DNA from: Antedon mediterranea
Taxonomy: Eukaryota; Echinodermata; Crinoidea; Comatulida; Antedonidae
NCBI RefSeq assembly: GCF_964355755.1
Contig: NC_092674.1
Span: 8,935,001-8,999,000, forward strand
Length of the DNA stretch: 64,000 nt
Direction: 5' to 3'
This document shows, piece after piece, positions 63,301 to 64,000 of the stretch; within the stretch, counting starts at the first letter, position 1, and the number at the start of each line of letters is the position of its first letter. The position numbers and the translations under genes are program-made. The notes below the pieces were generated by a model that was given only the letters and a program-made list of their open reading frames with translations, made no database searches and was not told where the DNA came from.

Positions 63301-63663
63301 ACCCAACCAATCATTTATTCATAGAAGTACTGATTGGTGGTGACCAATGAAATGAACAATACAGGACCGGTATGAATGCACATTCAATTTTGCCTTGGAT
63401 TTGTAGGTTGGTGAATAACGTACTTGTCTCTTAATCCAAAGGTCCAAGACTTAACTCTGACCCATAATATAGTTAATTGCTACTGGATGTGTTTAAATAA
63501 GATTAAATAAAAAATAATGCTGAAAAACAGAAACAGTACCTTTTCGGGAGCAACCAACTCGTAAAATAAGAGGCAGTATAAGATTTAAAAGAATACTCTC
63601 AGTACGTTCCTGTGATGAGAAAACTGGCATCCCTCCAAACACCTGCTCTAGCGTGTATGTATC
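60185..63663 (-). CDS. UNC80: UNC80-like NALCN channel-complex subunit, C-terminal 446 residues, 7 exons; 5' part lies outside the window
   Basis: Exons on the minus strand are 63663-63540, 63185-62973, 62838-62654, 62329-62164, 61325-61215, 61105-60749 and 60369-60185. They join in phase to 1341 nt including the TAA stop. The protein reads from DTYTLEQVFGGMPVFSSQER, through SGITYRDPNAPVSESLYEAA and CFEKQLGSDWYRISNTIKEM, to TPLYIMLQPYIAFK. It then enters a basic, Thr/Arg-rich tail and ends in a Glu/Asp-rich stretch closing NGVDNVKIT. I match the helical part to the C-terminal region of UNC80, the large scaffold linking UNC79 and the sodium-leak channel NALCN, which sets neuronal resting potential. 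The match is from memory; another large HEAT-like scaffold is the main alternative. Confidence 0.75.
60370..60748. other. UNC80-like last intron
   Basis: About 380 bp of AT-rich sequence between the last two exons. Nothing recognised. Confidence 0.7.
60749..61105 (-). CDS. UNC80: UNC80-like exon (Thr/Arg tail and acidic-serine linker)
   Basis: This 357-nt exon encodes TTIRTTTKRPKQSTRRVRHS, VRGGRDNTMELTEVFRENLE, an acidic Glu/Ser segment, a second basic block (KKFQRRIKKIPSNRASTRRL), then SMETLQEDCIP. The donor is GTAAAG at 60748. The mix of charged low-complexity blocks suggests a disordered phosphorylatable tail. Confidence 0.78.
61215..61325 (-). CDS. UNC80: UNC80-like exon (basic tail)
   Basis: This 111-nt exon encodes DHTKMTDEIMETNYQSKTGR and then TPPFLRKTSLKDRFTRK. 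The acceptor is TACTTTTAG and the donor GTAAGT. It begins a disordered, basic C-terminal tail. Confidence 0.78.
61326..62163. other. UNC80-like intron containing an inserted element
   Basis: An 838-bp intron. Most of it is occupied by the inverted-repeat element at 61471-62028, which is GC-richer than the flanks. The open frames in it on both strands do not resemble a known protein. Confidence 0.6.
61471..62028. mobile_element. Candidate inverted-repeat element, 558 bp
   Basis: The ends cttgttaagcgtcac (left) and gtgatgcttaacaag (right) are inverted copies with one mismatch. The interior includes a gcgacc-rich segment and ttcgtcctatgagacg. No transposase is recognisable and the target duplication is unclear. 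Confidence 0.5.
62164..62329 (-). CDS. UNC80: UNC80-like exon
   Basis: This 166-nt exon encodes MLKMICETEAEITFQQYIAK, then KLRCHFVPQPKSKRDTLTEL, then AQEVRYLRDHMYVPR. The acceptor is TTCTTATAG and the donor GTGAGT. The last part is charged and heptad-like, a possible short coiled coil. Confidence 0.8.
62654..62838 (-). CDS. UNC80: UNC80-like exon (CFEKQLGSDWYR block)
   Basis: This 185-nt exon encodes LKIMIVCFEKQLGSDWYRIS, then NTIKEMGSKMLGGDALWSFL, then DFVLTVRTPLYIMLQPYIAF and K. It is helical and strongly gene-like. The acceptor is CAATTGAAG and the donor GTAATT. Confidence 0.8.
62973..63185 (-). CDS. UNC80: UNC80-like exon (His-rich linker and SDLPSHSGITYRDP block)
   Basis: This 213-nt exon encodes DSPKIREKDVSFALSMIIYA, a linker with five consecutive histidines, SDLPSHSGITYRDPNAPVSE, then SLYEAAFLG. 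The acceptor is ATCTTCAG and the donor GTATGA. The reading frame stays open into the intron, but the splice phase places the end at 62973. Confidence 0.8.
63540..63663 (-). CDS. UNC80: UNC80-like exon (first in window)
   Basis: This 124-nt exon follows the acceptor AATGTTTAG and encodes DTYTLEQVFGGMPVFSSQER, then TESILLNLILPLILRVGCSR and K. The donor is GTACTG. Earlier exons lie past 64000. Confidence 0.75.
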
Positions 63664-64000
63664 CTAAACATTATCAATCATAATTGAAATTTATTCAAGA
63701 ATATAATTAATATATATATAATATATAAGATGAAGATGATATAAAATTAACGTATTGTTCCTTGAAAATGACAATTTGTGTATCAAAATAAATAAATGTT
63801 GTTGAACATAAATCAGAGTATAAAACATTATTCCTCTTTAAAATGTTGCAACAGATATTGATTTTTTGCCAGTCAGTTTTTATCAGAATCTGGATAAGCA
63901 CTGTATTTTACTATTATTAAACTTTAGAACTTGCCTAAAAATTCAGTTATATAAAATGTAATACTTTTGATAAATATTGTCAAAATCCGGGAACAACAGA
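63664..64000. other. UNC80-like intron (partial)
   Basis: AT-rich intron sequence with a tatata run. No upstream exon is recognised before the window ends. Confidence 0.55.

Overview
This is a stretch of animal nuclear genome. It is AT-rich, with genes split by GT-AG introns and dense with transposon remnants, minisatellites and RNA-gene-derived SINEs. There is no bacterial-type gene organisation and no virus. The two genes found (CASK and an UNC80-like gene) are metazoan neuronal genes. Frequent words such as taggccta, and the SINE style, suggest a marine invertebrate deuterostome, perhaps an echinoderm. The species assignment is an inference.

CASK, minus strand, about 1 to 53130. Eleven coding exons read from the start codon at 53100 down to 2376. 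They give 385 continuous residues, with every splice phase consistent: the CaM-kinase-like domain, the calmodulin-binding segment and the start of the first L27 domain. The second L27, PDZ, SH3 and guanylate-kinase domains must lie beyond position 1. The protein shows the CASK hallmarks PHC in place of the catalytic-loop PEN and GFG in place of DFG. Introns range from about 0.4 to 19 kb and hold almost all of the repeats.

Repeats in the CASK introns. The most striking is a roughly 7 kb array of a 21-bp unit (21428-28392, intron 2). Its unit length keeps a reading frame open for thousands of bases, and it has nested higher-order periods. Others include a 19-bp minisatellite (19055-19738), a ~30-bp array (6610-7100), a foldback palindrome (50261-51090), several terminal-inverted-repeat elements (1081, 13327, 33340), a three-copy MITE family (11466, 34700, 52772), tRNA-derived SINEs, a 5S-rRNA-like sequence abutting a SINE (36007-36110) and LINE 3' ends.

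Intergenic region 53130-60184. It holds the presumed CASK promoter and 5' UTR, including a relatively GC-rich stretch at 54590-55080 with a perfect TGACGTCA palindrome, and the 3' UTR of the next gene. No other gene is evident.

UNC80-like gene, minus strand, 60185 to beyond 64000. Seven consecutive exons encode the C-terminal 446 residues of a protein I assign to UNC80, the large subunit of the NALCN sodium-leak channel complex. One intron carries a candidate 558-bp inverted-repeat element.

Both genes are transcribed in the same direction, with the UNC80-like gene upstream of CASK. I see no evidence of a new multi-gene system here. The interest lies in the repeat biology inside the introns.
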